This document shows positions 15,993 to 24,219 of a stretch of 64,000 nt of DNA, in pieces (the stretch's first letter is position 1; the number at the start of each line of letters is the position of its first letter). The stretch lies in IMG/VR virus record IMGVR_UViG_3300024262_006558, positions 310,001-374,000 of that record; one strand, given 5' to 3'. Position numbers and translations under genes: made by a program. The notes under the pieces were generated by a model that worked only from the letters and a program-made list of their open reading frames with translations, did no database searches and had not been told where the DNA came from. This DNA comes from a virus.

Positions 15993-17428
15993 TATTTTAT
16001 CATTTTTCTCATTCCAGCAATTAACTCTTGATTTTTAATATCTCCTCCGATATATCTAATCTTAACATCTCTGTTAACTATCTTTAATCCATGAAGATAA
16101 AGATGGTTACCAACGCTTATATCTGGCTCTATGCGAGTGATATCGGTATTAGAAAGGTAAAGGTTTGCGCCTACTTCTAATCCTTTAGGTATAACTTTTA
16201 ATTTACTACCAACAAGCGTTATACTTCCTTTAACTGTGGTATTTTCTGGAAGGCTTTCTAATTTACAATATTTACCTTTAATAGATCTGCCAACATATAA
16301 TGATCCAGTAATATGTGTAATTTCAGAACCTTCAAGAATTAACTCTTTTTCAACGTAAAGATTGTCTATACTAGTAGCTTTACATCCTCTAAAATCACAA
16401 TTACCTCTAACTGTCAAACCACTTGGTATCTCTACCATTTCAAGTTCAGACATAGTCAAATCTTGATCTATGATTTTATCTTCTGGAGTTAAATTCTTGT
16501 TAAATTTAAACCTTAGTTTCAAACCATACGGAGTGCTTAACTTAGTAAAAACATCCAACAACTCTGGGTGTTGATATAACCATTCATCAACATCTCCAAC
16601 ACTTCTGTTTTGAGCGTTTTGGAACTGACCTGTCTCCCAGTGAAATTGAAACTTGTGATTGACTTGATCTTCTCTAGGGTCAGCATGTTTATCAATCATA
16701 ATATACAATCTTGATCCTGGGTACCTATCTTGAGTGTATGTCTTGAAATAGTTGCTACCATGCATGGATGCAGTACACCAAGTCGTACCCTTACCATAAA
16801 GTATAGCCGCTTCTTTTGTTAAAGGAACAATGATTTTCCATCTATCTGAATCCAATAACACTTCCGCATCTTTTAACTTCTGAACTTTTAACAATTGAGT
16901 ATTAGACATCAGTTCTTCCTCTGAAAGATTTCTATAAGGAAGAACTGTGTTAAATAAATCATCAATATTTTTATAGTTCTTGATGTTTCTCTTTTTCTCG
17001 TCGAGTCTGTGCTTACACTTATCGAAAAGTAAAAGATACTCATGCATTCTTCCCATGTCTTCCATTAAAAATCTACCTTTTGCATAGATAGTTAATACCC
17101 ATTCAGAGTATTGCTTATTAGTGGAAGGATCAAGATCAACAATTTCTAAAAACGCAGACTTCTTTATAGACTCATCGTATAGCTTACGTTTTTTCTCATC
17201 AAAGTCTTCATCATTTTCTGGTATAGAAATCTTTCTACCGATATATCTATCAGAAAGAAATTCAACTCTACTTTTCTTCTGCTTTTTAACTTTTTTCTGT
17301 TGAGGTTTTTCTTCCTGTTTAGATATAGTATGACCCACTACTTTATCAGTAGTTTCTTTTACCTTTGCTTCTACTGCTTTCTTTGCAGTATTTTCTCTTT
17401 TGGATCTTCCCCAATTAATTTTGCTCAT
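15992..17428 (-). CDS. WCTA-domain protein with leucine-rich-like repeats, paralogue
   Basis: Same plan as its downstream neighbour: basic N-terminus (QQKKVKKQKKSRVEF), a central domain with SDRWKIIVPLTKEAAILYGK, GTTWCTASMHGSNYF and KFQFHWETGQFQNAQ, then a repeat solenoid (LYVEKELILEGSEITHITG, LESLPENTTVKGS, LKVIPKGLEVGANL). The conserved KGTxWCTA and FHxExxxF pieces suggest an enzyme or nucleotide-binding site shared by the family. A tandem duplication explains the pair. Its start overlaps the stop of a small proline-rich ORF as ATGA. Confidence 0.65.
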   Translation of the reverse strand: MSKINWGRSKRENTAKKAVEAKVKETTDKVVGHTISKQEEKPQQKKVKKQKKSRVEFLSDRYIGRKISIPENDEDFDEKKRKLYDESIKKSAFLEIVDLDPSTNKQYSEWVLTIYAKGRFLMEDMGRMHEYLLLFDKCKHRLDEKKRNIKNYKNIDDLFNTVLPYRNLSEEELMSNTQLLKVQKLKDAEVLLDSDRWKIIVPLTKEAAILYGKGTTWCTASMHGSNYFKTYTQDRYPGSRLYIMIDKHADPREDQVNHKFQFHWETGQFQNAQNRSVGDVDEWLYQHPELLDVFTKLSTPYGLKLRFKFNKNLTPEDKIIDQDLTMSELEMVEIPSGLTVRGNCDFRGCKATSIDNLYVEKELILEGSEITHITGSLYVGRSIKGKYCKLESLPENTTVKGSITLVGSKLKVIPKGLEVGANLYLSNTDITRIEPDISVGNHLYLHGLKIVNRDVKIRYIGGDIKNQELIAGMRKMIK

Positions 17429-17583
17429 GATAAAAACGCTTTTGGTCTAGGTTCAACTTTAGGTTTGGTTGGCCTAAAAGGTGATCTTCCAGGCTTTTTC
17501 CCTGGACTCGTGTTCGGCTTCGTACTAGGTTTAGTAGGAGTCGGCGCAGGAGCGGGAGAAGGATGATTAACAACGTATTTCAT
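17425..17583 (-). CDS. Small proline/lysine-rich protein, 52 aa
   Basis: An ORF from an ATG at 17583, rich in Pro, Thr and Lys (NHPSPAPAPTPTKPSTKP, then GKKPGRSPFRPTKPK). Its TGA overlaps the ATG of the WCTA-domain gene in the ATGA arrangement used throughout this genome, supporting real translation. It is probably unstructured and could be a linker-like or nucleic-acid-binding peptide. Function unknown. Confidence 0.5.
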   Translation of the reverse strand: MKYVVNHPSPAPAPTPTKPSTKPNTSPGKKPGRSPFRPTKPKVEPRPKAFLS

Positions 17584-17627
17584 ATGTTAAAATTACTGTT
17601 TTTATTTCAATTAGACAAGCTTTTGTG

Positions 17628-19148
17628 TTATTTTGTCTTTTTAATTTCTTCGATTCTATTTTTGCACTTACCTGCTAGTGAATAATCTTCATCAGCAATA
17701 GCTTGTTCTTGTAGAGTTGCAAGCTCATCCACAGTAAGTGTATCAAAGTCTTTGGAAGATAAATCCTCTTCGTGACTAAAGTCTCCACCACCTATATCTG
17801 TTCCAGTAGGCAAAATTTCAGGTATGACACTTTCAGGTTCATACACATCTTCCTCTTCATCTTCACTAGCTTGAAGCTCTTCCATATATTCTTGAATTGC
17901 GGATACAGCTTTATCTTTGTCATGAACTATGTACACACACATTTCAGCTAATTCTTCATATGGCAATGAACATAAAAACTCTAGTGTTTCTGGAATTTCT
18001 ACCTCATCATTTAAATCTGTATTGTCAGATTTAAATTCTTCATTTATTTTGTTGACCACAGTTACCATATCAGACCAAAGTGTTGGCGCTAAGAAATAGA
18101 ACCAAGGCTCTAATACATAGTCATCACTTATCTGGTAGTACAATTGTAGTTCTTTAACAGAGAAGTCTGTAGGTATAGCATGGTAAGAAATCAATTCAAC
18201 TACTCCTTTGGAAAGCTCATGAAGTAATACAGGGAAGTTCATTCCAACACCAGTTACTACTGGCACTTCTTCATCCTCATTATCTTCTGGACGTTCATCC
18301 TCATTACAATCCTCATTACAATCCTTTTGTTTGAAGCCTACTTTATTCCAACCTTGATTGACAGCTTGATTGCTTTCAATCATTTGCCTCATCTGTTCAG
18401 CAGGGAACATCCACATAAGAAATGAAACCAATGCCGCATATTTGTCATACCACTCAATTAATTGAGGATTTAACGCATTCAAACGCTCTTGCGCAATATA
18501 GTAAGAGCTTTTCCAAATATGTATAGCTGAACCATGAGCAAACCCATTCATGATAAGTCTTTTTTGAGCCTCTTCACGAACATAAGCCTCTCTCTCTGGA
18601 GATATTGGAGCATCAGGATCTTCTTGTACCTGATCTTCAATTGGAGCTTCTGAGCCCATCTCTGGAGCTTCTGATCCCATGTCAGGCATGTCTCTTTTAA
18701 AATCTGGTATTTCTTCTGAGTTTCTAGAATCGAAACCATTATTGCCTGGAGGCAAAATGTCTGGATTGAATTCTACATCTTCAGGCTCAATTCCATAGAT
18801 TTCTCTTACAACATCCTGAGAAAGAGCTAGCAACTCGTCTTTTATTGGCGCCTCTAAACGCTGTAATTCTTGATTAGCTCTCATCCACTCCATCATTAAT
18901 GGATTGAAAAAGTTTTCAGGAGTTAGGTTAGGCATGTTTGGTAATAATCGATTTTCAAATAACCTTAAACATCTTTGCCACTCTTTGTCAGCATTATGTT
19001 GCGGACAAAAACCAAAAAACAAATTGTCAGAAATAGGAAATTGTCTATTATCTATTGCGCTTATAATACTTTGGTCTGGAGAATAATTTCCTCTACCTGC
19101 TAATTGTCTAAAAGTTCTTACTTCTCTTATAATGTCTCTAGTATTCAT
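17628..19148 (-). CDS. Large acidic protein with C-terminal UVR-like motif, 506 aa
   Basis: Not recognised as a whole. It has two compact regions (about residues 1-130 and 190-400) joined by an acidic linker with a tandem DMGSEAPEMGSEAP repeat and a second acidic repeat DCNEDCNEDE. The C-terminus (TVDELATLQEQAIADEDYSL, then AGKCKNRIEE) resembles the UVR helical-hairpin motif used for protein contacts in UvrB/UvrC. The same ending style occurs in the next gene and at 28890-29291. It could be a structural or DNA-metabolism protein; no evidence decides. Confidence 0.5.
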   Translation of the reverse strand: MNTRDIIREVRTFRQLAGRGNYSPDQSIISAIDNRQFPISDNLFFGFCPQHNADKEWQRCLRLFENRLLPNMPNLTPENFFNPLMMEWMRANQELQRLEAPIKDELLALSQDVVREIYGIEPEDVEFNPDILPPGNNGFDSRNSEEIPDFKRDMPDMGSEAPEMGSEAPIEDQVQEDPDAPISPEREAYVREEAQKRLIMNGFAHGSAIHIWKSSYYIAQERLNALNPQLIEWYDKYAALVSFLMWMFPAEQMRQMIESNQAVNQGWNKVGFKQKDCNEDCNEDERPEDNEDEEVPVVTGVGMNFPVLLHELSKGVVELISYHAIPTDFSVKELQLYYQISDDYVLEPWFYFLAPTLWSDMVTVVNKINEEFKSDNTDLNDEVEIPETLEFLCSLPYEELAEMCVYIVHDKDKAVSAIQEYMEELQASEDEEEDVYEPESVIPEILPTGTDIGGGDFSHEEDLSSKDFDTLTVDELATLQEQAIADEDYSLAGKCKNRIEEIKKTK

Positions 19149-19579
19149 AATTCGTTGTTCTTTTTATTTATCATGTCTCTATACTTTGCCGCTTCTAAAT
19201 AACTTTCTTCCTTTGCAGATTTAATCATTAAATATTTCATTTCTCTAATTGATAGGTCTTCTATGTTTCCATGCTTTGGTTTGGTAAATGTATCAGACAA
19301 CTCTTCAAAAACAGTTACTGGCCATCCATCATTTAAATCCAACTCTTCGGTTAATACATCTATAAACTTGGTAGGCAACTTTTCTTCACCAAAATTATCA
19401 ATTATGAAACTGATATACACTTTATCTTTTTCTTGAGTGCAAAGTATATAGTTTTCATCTGAAAAAAACAAGATAAACCTATTGTATTTGTCTACCACGT
19501 CTTTTTCAGCGTATATAATCAAACCAAGTTCTTCGATTCGATTAATCAACTCACCATATTTCTTTTTTCTATTAAGCAT
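19145..19579 (-). CDS. UVR-motif protein, 144 aa
   Basis: The last 40 residues (LSIREMKYLMIKSAKEESYL, then EAAKYRDMINK) fit the UVR motif, a helical hairpin with a conserved E-x-A-A-x-x-R-D core. The preceding 100 residues look like a small alpha/beta domain (LFFSDENYILCTQEKDKVYI). UVR motifs mediate UvrB-UvrC contacts and also occur in stress proteins. It overlaps the acidic 506-aa gene by four bases, and both share the motif, which suggests a functional pair. Confidence 0.6.
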   Translation of the reverse strand: MLNRKKKYGELINRIEELGLIIYAEKDVVDKYNRFILFFSDENYILCTQEKDKVYISFIIDNFGEEKLPTKFIDVLTEELDLNDGWPVTVFEELSDTFTKPKHGNIEDLSIREMKYLMIKSAKEESYLEAAKYRDMINKKNNEL

Positions 19580-20561
19580 TAATTAAGCTAAATAAGAAGT
19601 TTACGTAGTTTTCCATATTGTCTTTGTCAGCTCTAAAAACATCAGCAGGAGAATGGCACACAGACCAAGTTCCTGGGAATCCTAAAGACGCCTCTTCTGT
19701 AGGTAATATACCAAAACATACAGCTTGAGGAATTCCACTTGATCTATAATACATAGCATCACTTGGAGGGCAACGCTTCTCCACTATATTTTCATCATAC
19801 TCTCTAGCCTTTTCCATATAAACCACAGATTCTAAAGTATCTACTGATTCCATCCAAATAGATTCTCCAATAGCTGTTAATTCAGAGTTGGCAATGAAAA
19901 CAACCTCTCCATATTTACCATCTTTTATTTTAGTAGCGTTATGAGACGCTCCTCTTCCTCCTGTTTCTTCACAGTCTAAGAATATGATATACACATTTTT
20001 AGTTAAATCTGGTTGTTCTTGCTTTAATTTTCTAGCAAGGTCTAACAAATTAGCTACAGAAGCTCCATTATCTTGACAATTGTCAGAATCAGGCCTTACA
20101 ATATCGTGATGAGCAGTAAATATGATTGATTCATCAGTTGGTTCACTAGCTTCAAACTTAACCACAATGTTGTGATAAGTAGGTACAATATCATGAATTA
20201 TACCTTGCTCTAGTAACTCTTCTGCATTGAAATTGAAGTTGAAATTACCATCTTCTTCAGTCATCTCAAATGTAGCTTTAGCACGATCAACAAAAGAAAG
20301 ATTATCAATTGCTCTAAACACTTCTTGAAACATTAAAGCTTTATCATTAGACTCTCGTTCATCGCTGAAAGATTCTAATTCATAGTCTAATTTTAAGAAA
20401 TCCAAAACTTCTATTATGAATTTTGCTCTCGGAGTTATATTAAGAACCCCTGAACGGGATCCTTTATAATTCCTAACGCTACATAACTGTTCTAGAACAT
20501 CAACAGCTTCGAAAAGCTTTTCTTGTGATGTATTATTTTCTGCCGTTGCTGTTACGCTCAT
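19572..20561 (-). CDS. M28-family zinc aminopeptidase-like protein
   Basis: Co-catalytic metallopeptidase signature of family M28: FTAHHDIVRP (first His), DNCQDNGASVANLLDLA (bridging Asp), FLDCEETGGRGASHNATK (Glu base and ligand), an Asn-Ser-Glu ligand segment FIANSELTA, and a final His in VCHSPADVFRADKDN. All five zinc-ligand positions look intact. There is no signal peptide, so it would act in the cytoplasm. Peptidases of this kind are uncommon in phages; peptide recycling or processing of a host peptide is possible. Confidence 0.78.
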   Translation of the reverse strand: MSVTATAENNTSQEKLFEAVDVLEQLCSVRNYKGSRSGVLNITPRAKFIIEVLDFLKLDYELESFSDERESNDKALMFQEVFRAIDNLSFVDRAKATFEMTEEDGNFNFNFNAEELLEQGIIHDIVPTYHNIVVKFEASEPTDESIIFTAHHDIVRPDSDNCQDNGASVANLLDLARKLKQEQPDLTKNVYIIFLDCEETGGRGASHNATKIKDGKYGEVVFIANSELTAIGESIWMESVDTLESVVYMEKAREYDENIVEKRCPPSDAMYYRSSGIPQAVCFGILPTEEASLGFPGTWSVCHSPADVFRADKDNMENYVNFLFSLINA

Positions 20562-20573
20562 ATTTTTAAATTT

Positions 20574-21665
20574 TTAGTCCTCCACAAAAGGAGTGTTATA
20601 AGTTGGTCTCATTTCAGACCATAAAGCACGTTTTACCGATGTTTCAGATCCATATTTCAAAGATAAGAACAAAGATGCGTCTTTCTTACTAATTTTCCTA
20701 GCGTTTATAGCAAAATCTTTTCTATCAATCTTTCCTTCAGATATCATTTTGTCATTAAAAGCTTTAAAATCAGACTTTACCACTGCTAATCTTTTTTCAT
20801 ATTCTTTATCGAAATCATCGAGAGTCTTATGTATCCAGTCATAAAACTCATCAGGGACCTTGTCTAATATATCATCTAAAGTAAACTTCCATTCAGGATA
20901 ATATTCTGGAGCAATTTCAAACATTCTCATTCTCCAAAGGTCCAAATTTGAAATTCCAGTCATTACTCTGTGAAGTCTTACATACTCGTCAAACTTCACC
21001 TTCAATCTAAACCCGTTCTTAAAAAGAACAACAAATCCTTCTTCATTCTCCACCTCTAAAGCTTCCAACTCTTTGATATCCTTGATACCATCGTGCTTTT
21101 TCGCTATTGGCATACCAATATCCTCTAAAGGTAAGTCTTTACCTGTATCGGTATCTAAAACAGCTAATAGAACTAATTGCCTTTTACCTCTATAGTCCAC
21201 AACTATTCTATTATTTGGATAGATTATCTCAAAAATGTAAGTCTTATCTATATTTTCCAATATAGATTTAGATGCGCTTGGATATAGCTCATCCAACATC
21301 TTAGACGCTTCTACAGCCTGGTCTGATGTGAATGATCCTCTAGAGGCCGCGTAAACCTTACCATTTAATACATAAGAAACCCCATAAGATCCATCCATCT
21401 TAGTGAATACATCAAATGATTCATTAGGTATTTCTTCAGGCTTATGCTGTGACAGGTTAAAGAATTTAGGAAGACATTGAGATACAACTTCCCCGTTACC
21501 ATTAAGTATTAAGCCGCGACATGATAATGTAACCTCATTCCAATAATCCTCAAACTGAGCCTTCTTAGAATAATTGTAAATATACAGATCAGCGCTAGGG
21601 TGTTTTTGTGACATCACATAACCCTCTTTGATCATTTCTTCAAAAAGCTCTTTATTAAATACCAT
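20574..21665 (-). CDS. rnlA: T4 Rnl1-like RNA ligase
   Basis: ATP-dependent RNA ligase 1 family: CRGLILNGNGEVVSQCLPKF upstream element, motif I TKMDGSYGVSY (adenylated Lys), motif III TYIFEIIYPNN, motif IV EGFVVLFKNG and motif V RLKVKFDEY. The C-terminal helical domain of about 130 residues corresponds to the tRNA-contacting domain of T4 Rnl1. At 363 aa it is close to the T4 enzyme (374 aa). It would seal tRNA anticodon loops healed by Pnkp. A possible -7 box (TACATTTG) lies about 25 bases upstream. Confidence 0.9.
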   Translation of the reverse strand: MVFNKELFEEMIKEGYVMSQKHPSADLYIYNYSKKAQFEDYWNEVTLSCRGLILNGNGEVVSQCLPKFFNLSQHKPEEIPNESFDVFTKMDGSYGVSYVLNGKVYAASRGSFTSDQAVEASKMLDELYPSASKSILENIDKTYIFEIIYPNNRIVVDYRGKRQLVLLAVLDTDTGKDLPLEDIGMPIAKKHDGIKDIKELEALEVENEEGFVVLFKNGFRLKVKFDEYVRLHRVMTGISNLDLWRMRMFEIAPEYYPEWKFTLDDILDKVPDEFYDWIHKTLDDFDKEYEKRLAVVKSDFKAFNDKMISEGKIDRKDFAINARKISKKDASLFLSLKYGSETSVKRALWSEMRPTYNTPFVED

Positions 21666-21719
21666 TATTTCTAAAATTAAATTTAGACAAATGTAATTAA
21701 TAAAAGAAGATTTAAAAAA

Positions 21720-22001
21720 TTAAATTGGTTTTATTTCAGATAAACCAATTAATTCTACAATTTCTTCTTCCTCTTCATATTCATATTGAATATATCCATT
21801 TTTAACTTCAGTAATTTCAATTGTATTACCCTTTTTGATTCCTATTACAAACCCATTTCCGCTTGCTATTTTTCGGATAGCAATTTCCTCCTTTGAATCT
21901 TCAAGAGATTCATTTATCTCTTTATGCCACTTTTTTATTGATGAATCGCTTACTTGTGAACCATCTTCAAACGAATACATGTTATCTAATTTAGCTTTCA
22001 T
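21720..22001 (-). CDS. Hypothetical protein, 93 aa
   Basis: I start it at the ATG at 22001 (MKAKLDNMYSFEDGS) because the longer frame would run through most of the upstream gene. A central helix (SIKKWHKEINESLEDSKEE) is followed by a beta-rich part that ends with a strongly acidic run (YEYEEEEEIVELIG). Not recognised. It overlaps the upstream gene by 11 bases. Confidence 0.5.
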   Translation of the reverse strand: MKAKLDNMYSFEDGSQVSDSSIKKWHKEINESLEDSKEEIAIRKIASGNGFVIGIKKGNTIEITEVKNGYIQYEYEEEEEIVELIGLSEIKPI

Positions 22002-22230
22002 CTTTTGTTTTTTTATCACATATTCTTTTGTAAGTAATATTACTTTCTTCATGAAACTTGTCAGAAGAAACTGGAGTGAACTCATGAGGCATTTCTCCAT
22101 AAGGAATTTCTTCATCCAACTCTACCACTCCTACAATCTGAAGTATTTGATGAAATCTCAAATCAGGATGTTCTTCTACTAAAATAGTAATTTCTTCTAA
22201 TATTTTCTTATTATAACCTTGTCTGCTCAT
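21991..22230 (-). CDS. Small conserved phage-type protein, 79 aa
   Basis: The pattern KILEEITILVEEHPDLRF, HQIL, then EESNITYKRI at the end is one I associate with short phage proteins that share an N-terminal helix, a HPDLRFxQIL core and a C-terminal EESxxTYxRI. The function is not known. It is probably soluble and helical, and is co-transcribed with the following gene. Confidence 0.5.
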   Translation of the reverse strand: MSRQGYNKKILEEITILVEEHPDLRFHQILQIVGVVELDEEIPYGEMPHEFTPVSSDKFHEESNITYKRICDKKTKDES

Positions 22231-22247
22231 ATGTATAATGATTAAAT

Positions 22248-22268
22248 CCCATTGCTATTAACAATGGG
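22248..22268 (-). terminator. Hairpin after pheRS gene, weak terminator
   Basis: CCCATTG / CAATGGG inverted repeat with a seven-base loop a few bases after the PheRS stop. The following T run is short (ATTTAATC), so termination may be partial. Confidence 0.5.
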
Positions 22269-22275
22269 CTTTATT

Positions 22276-23379
22276 TTATCTTACTTCTACCCCTAAATTG
22301 TCAGTAATAGAATTTTCTATCCTATTATGAATCTCATTTATTTCATCATCTGTTAAAGTTCTGTTTGGAGATCTATATACCAATGAATAACAAAGAGAGG
22401 TTCTATTCGTCTTAGGGTTTGTGAATTTATCAGATAAACTGATAGATTCAATCAAATCATCTCCTTCAGCTCTAGAAATTTCCATGAATTCATTCTCATG
22501 GAATCCTTCAGGAGTCCAGAAAGATATATCTCTATTAACTGGAGGGTATTTAGAATATTCTTTGAACTCAACTACTTGACCTGATGCGAATTGCTTCAAG
22601 AATCTTTCGTCTTCAGTCCAAAAATATCTAATATCCTTTATGTTGAATAAAATCATAGCAAGCCTTTCAAGCCCTAGGCCGAAAGCCCAAGCTTGTTTAC
22701 CACCTAACCCAATAGAGGACATTATATCTGGCTCTACAGTTCCACCTCCTAATACTTCTACCCATTTATCTTCTCCACCCATATTGAATAGCACCTCTAT
22801 TTCAGTTGAATCATAGGTGAATGGGAATTCTGTTTCTGGATCGAACTTTTCTTTCTCATATTCTTCTGCAGACAACTCTGCTTTAATAGAATCATCAAAT
22901 TCTTTATTATCTTTGAATCTATATTGTTGTCCAGGGAAAAGTGTCTCCACCATTTTAGACATCCAATGCCTTAATTCTTGAGCTGGATCTTTATCAGCAA
23001 GACAGAACCCGTCAATCTGATGGAATACTGGAGCGTGCGTAGCGTCTACGGTGTCTTTACGGTAAACATCTCCAGTAACTAAATATTTAGTGTGACCTGA
23101 TTTTACCAAAGGTACTAAGTGAGCAGTCATTTGAGTACGAAGAACCGTTTCTTCATCTTCATAGTAAGTATCTGTAATAGCTCTTGCAGGATGGTCTTTA
23201 GGAACCAGTAACATGTCGAAGCAATGAGCTGCAGGAACTTTAGGTTCTAACCCTTCAATTTTCTCGAACCCTTCAAATACTTCGTAAATTTTTCTTTTAA
23301 CAATCTCTAATGGATGGTTCTTTTGTTGGTAGAGATTTCTACCTAGTTTTTGCTTAATAGCATCTGTGATGTTGTTCAT
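22276..23379 (-). CDS. pheS: Single-chain mitochondrial-type phenylalanyl-tRNA synthetase
   Basis: Class II core of PheRS alpha: motif 2 TQMTAHLVPLVKSG and GDVYRKDTVDATHAPVFHQIDG, then motif 3 region AFGLGLERLAMILFNI. The catalytic core runs straight into a C-terminal ferredoxin-like anticodon-binding domain (KYPPVNRDISFW through the end, about 90 residues), normally the last domain of the beta subunit. This alpha-core plus FDX-ACB fusion is the layout of mitochondrial PheRS, which works as a monomer. No pheT is nearby. I use the ATG at 23379; a TTG lies at 23385. Expected reaction: Phe-tRNA(Phe) formation. Confidence 0.88.
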   Translation of the reverse strand: MNNITDAIKQKLGRNLYQQKNHPLEIVKRKIYEVFEGFEKIEGLEPKVPAAHCFDMLLVPKDHPARAITDTYYEDEETVLRTQMTAHLVPLVKSGHTKYLVTGDVYRKDTVDATHAPVFHQIDGFCLADKDPAQELRHWMSKMVETLFPGQQYRFKDNKEFDDSIKAELSAEEYEKEKFDPETEFPFTYDSTEIEVLFNMGGEDKWVEVLGGGTVEPDIMSSIGLGGKQAWAFGLGLERLAMILFNIKDIRYFWTEDERFLKQFASGQVVEFKEYSKYPPVNRDISFWTPEGFHENEFMEISRAEGDDLIESISLSDKFTNPKTNRTSLCYSLVYRSPNRTLTDDEINEIHNRIENSITDNLGVEVR

Positions 23380-23425
23380 ACTCAATTGCTTTTATTATGT
23401 ATATCAAGAACAACAAATATATGGC

Positions 23426-24193
23426 TTATTTTTTTCTTCTGCTAGTTTTTCTAGTAGTTTTTTTAACAGTTTTCTTATTTTTATTCTTTTCTAATTCAAG
23501 GTGAGGATACTGAGGTTTATACCTTCTAGAACTACCTCCTGAATTTCTTAGATCATATGGAGCATAATCTCTATTACGTACTATATCCTCTATATGTTGT
23601 TTCTGAAGTTTACTAGGTTTTTCAGATAGGTTTTGTTGATATCTATCTATTGCTTCATCAAGCATCGCTTGATAAGCTCTTACGATTGGAGTTATTGGAT
23701 AATTAGTAGGATCTTTAACTGGATCCTTTTTGACAACTATCACCTTTTCTTTTTTAACAACCTTTGTAGAAATTACCTTTTTGACAGGCTTAGGCTTTAA
23801 AGCTACAGATGGCTTTTTAGGAGCGCTTGGTTTTTGAGCTACAGTTTTAGGTTTTACCGCTGTGCTAACTGGCTTCTTTGGAGCAACTGGTTTTGCTGTT
23901 ACATTTTTAGATTTAGTTACTGTAGGTTTTTTGGGAGCAGCTGGTTTCTTAGTTACCGACTTAGTTACTGTAGGTTTTTTGGGAGCAGCTGGTTTTGCTG
24001 TTTTAGTTCTAACTGGCTTCTTTGGAGCAGTTGGTTTCTTAGTTACCGACTTAGTTACTTGTTTAGATTTAACAACAACAGCGGCTTTTTTAGGAGCCGC
24101 TGTTTTTTTTGGTGTAACTGGTTTTTTTACAGCAGGTTTCTTTGGAGCTGCAGGTTTCTTATTTACTGTTTTAGCTGTTATTTTCTTAGCCAT
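23426..24193 (-). CDS. Histone H1-like Lys/Pro/Ala-rich protein
   Basis: Start taken at ATG 24193 (MAKKITAKTVNKKPAAPKKP). The first 160 residues are tandem variants of KKPAAPKKP/TVTKSVTKKP, the composition of histone H1 tails and of bacterial Hc1/AlgP-like DNA-binding proteins. The C-terminal 80 residues are different: a helical segment (IVRAYQAMLDEAIDRYQQ) and a very basic end (KTTRKTSRRKK). It probably condenses or coats DNA. The tandem DNA repeats make length variation likely. Confidence 0.72.
   Translation of the reverse strand: MAKKITAKTVNKKPAAPKKPAVKKPVTPKKTAAPKKAAVVVKSKQVTKSVTKKPTAPKKPVRTKTAKPAAPKKPTVTKSVTKKPAAPKKPTVTKSKNVTAKPVAPKKPVSTAVKPKTVAQKPSAPKKPSVALKPKPVKKVISTKVVKKEKVIVVKKDPVKDPTNYPITPIVRAYQAMLDEAIDRYQQNLSEKPSKLQKQHIEDIVRNRDYAPYDLRNSGGSSRRYKPQYPHLELEKNKNKKTVKKTTRKTSRRKK
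23820..24180. repeat. Imperfect tandem repeats inside the H1-like gene
   Basis: Repeated units encode the KKPxAPKKP and TKSVTKKP modules. An exact repeat is the block around GGTTTCTTAGTTACCGACTT, seen near 23947 and again near 24031, with TTAGTTACTGTAGG copies near 23915 and 23964. It looks like slippage-prone coding DNA, not a CRISPR array. Confidence 0.7.
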
Positions 24194-24219
24194 ATAGTAA
24201 TATAACACTTGCCATGACC

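Noticed and set aside
17300-17566. Rightward ORF ending in a Gly/Val/Leu-rich tail
   Set aside because: It is antisense to the WCTA-domain gene and the small Pro-rich gene; its composition is the complement of PKT-type codons.
18150-18270. FPVLLHELSKGVVEL in the 506-aa protein looked like a metallopeptidase HExxH
   Set aside because: It reads HELSK, lacking the second His, and no third ligand is seen.
23820-24180. Regular repeats that could suggest a CRISPR-like or other array
   Set aside because: The repeats lie in frame inside a Lys/Pro/Ala-rich coding sequence, vary in length and have no unique spacers. They encode H1-like modules.
23834-24205. Long rightward ORFs opposite the H1-like gene
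   Set aside because: They are a shadow of the repetitive leftward gene: Gly/Phe/Leu-rich translation with no start signal and no homologous look.
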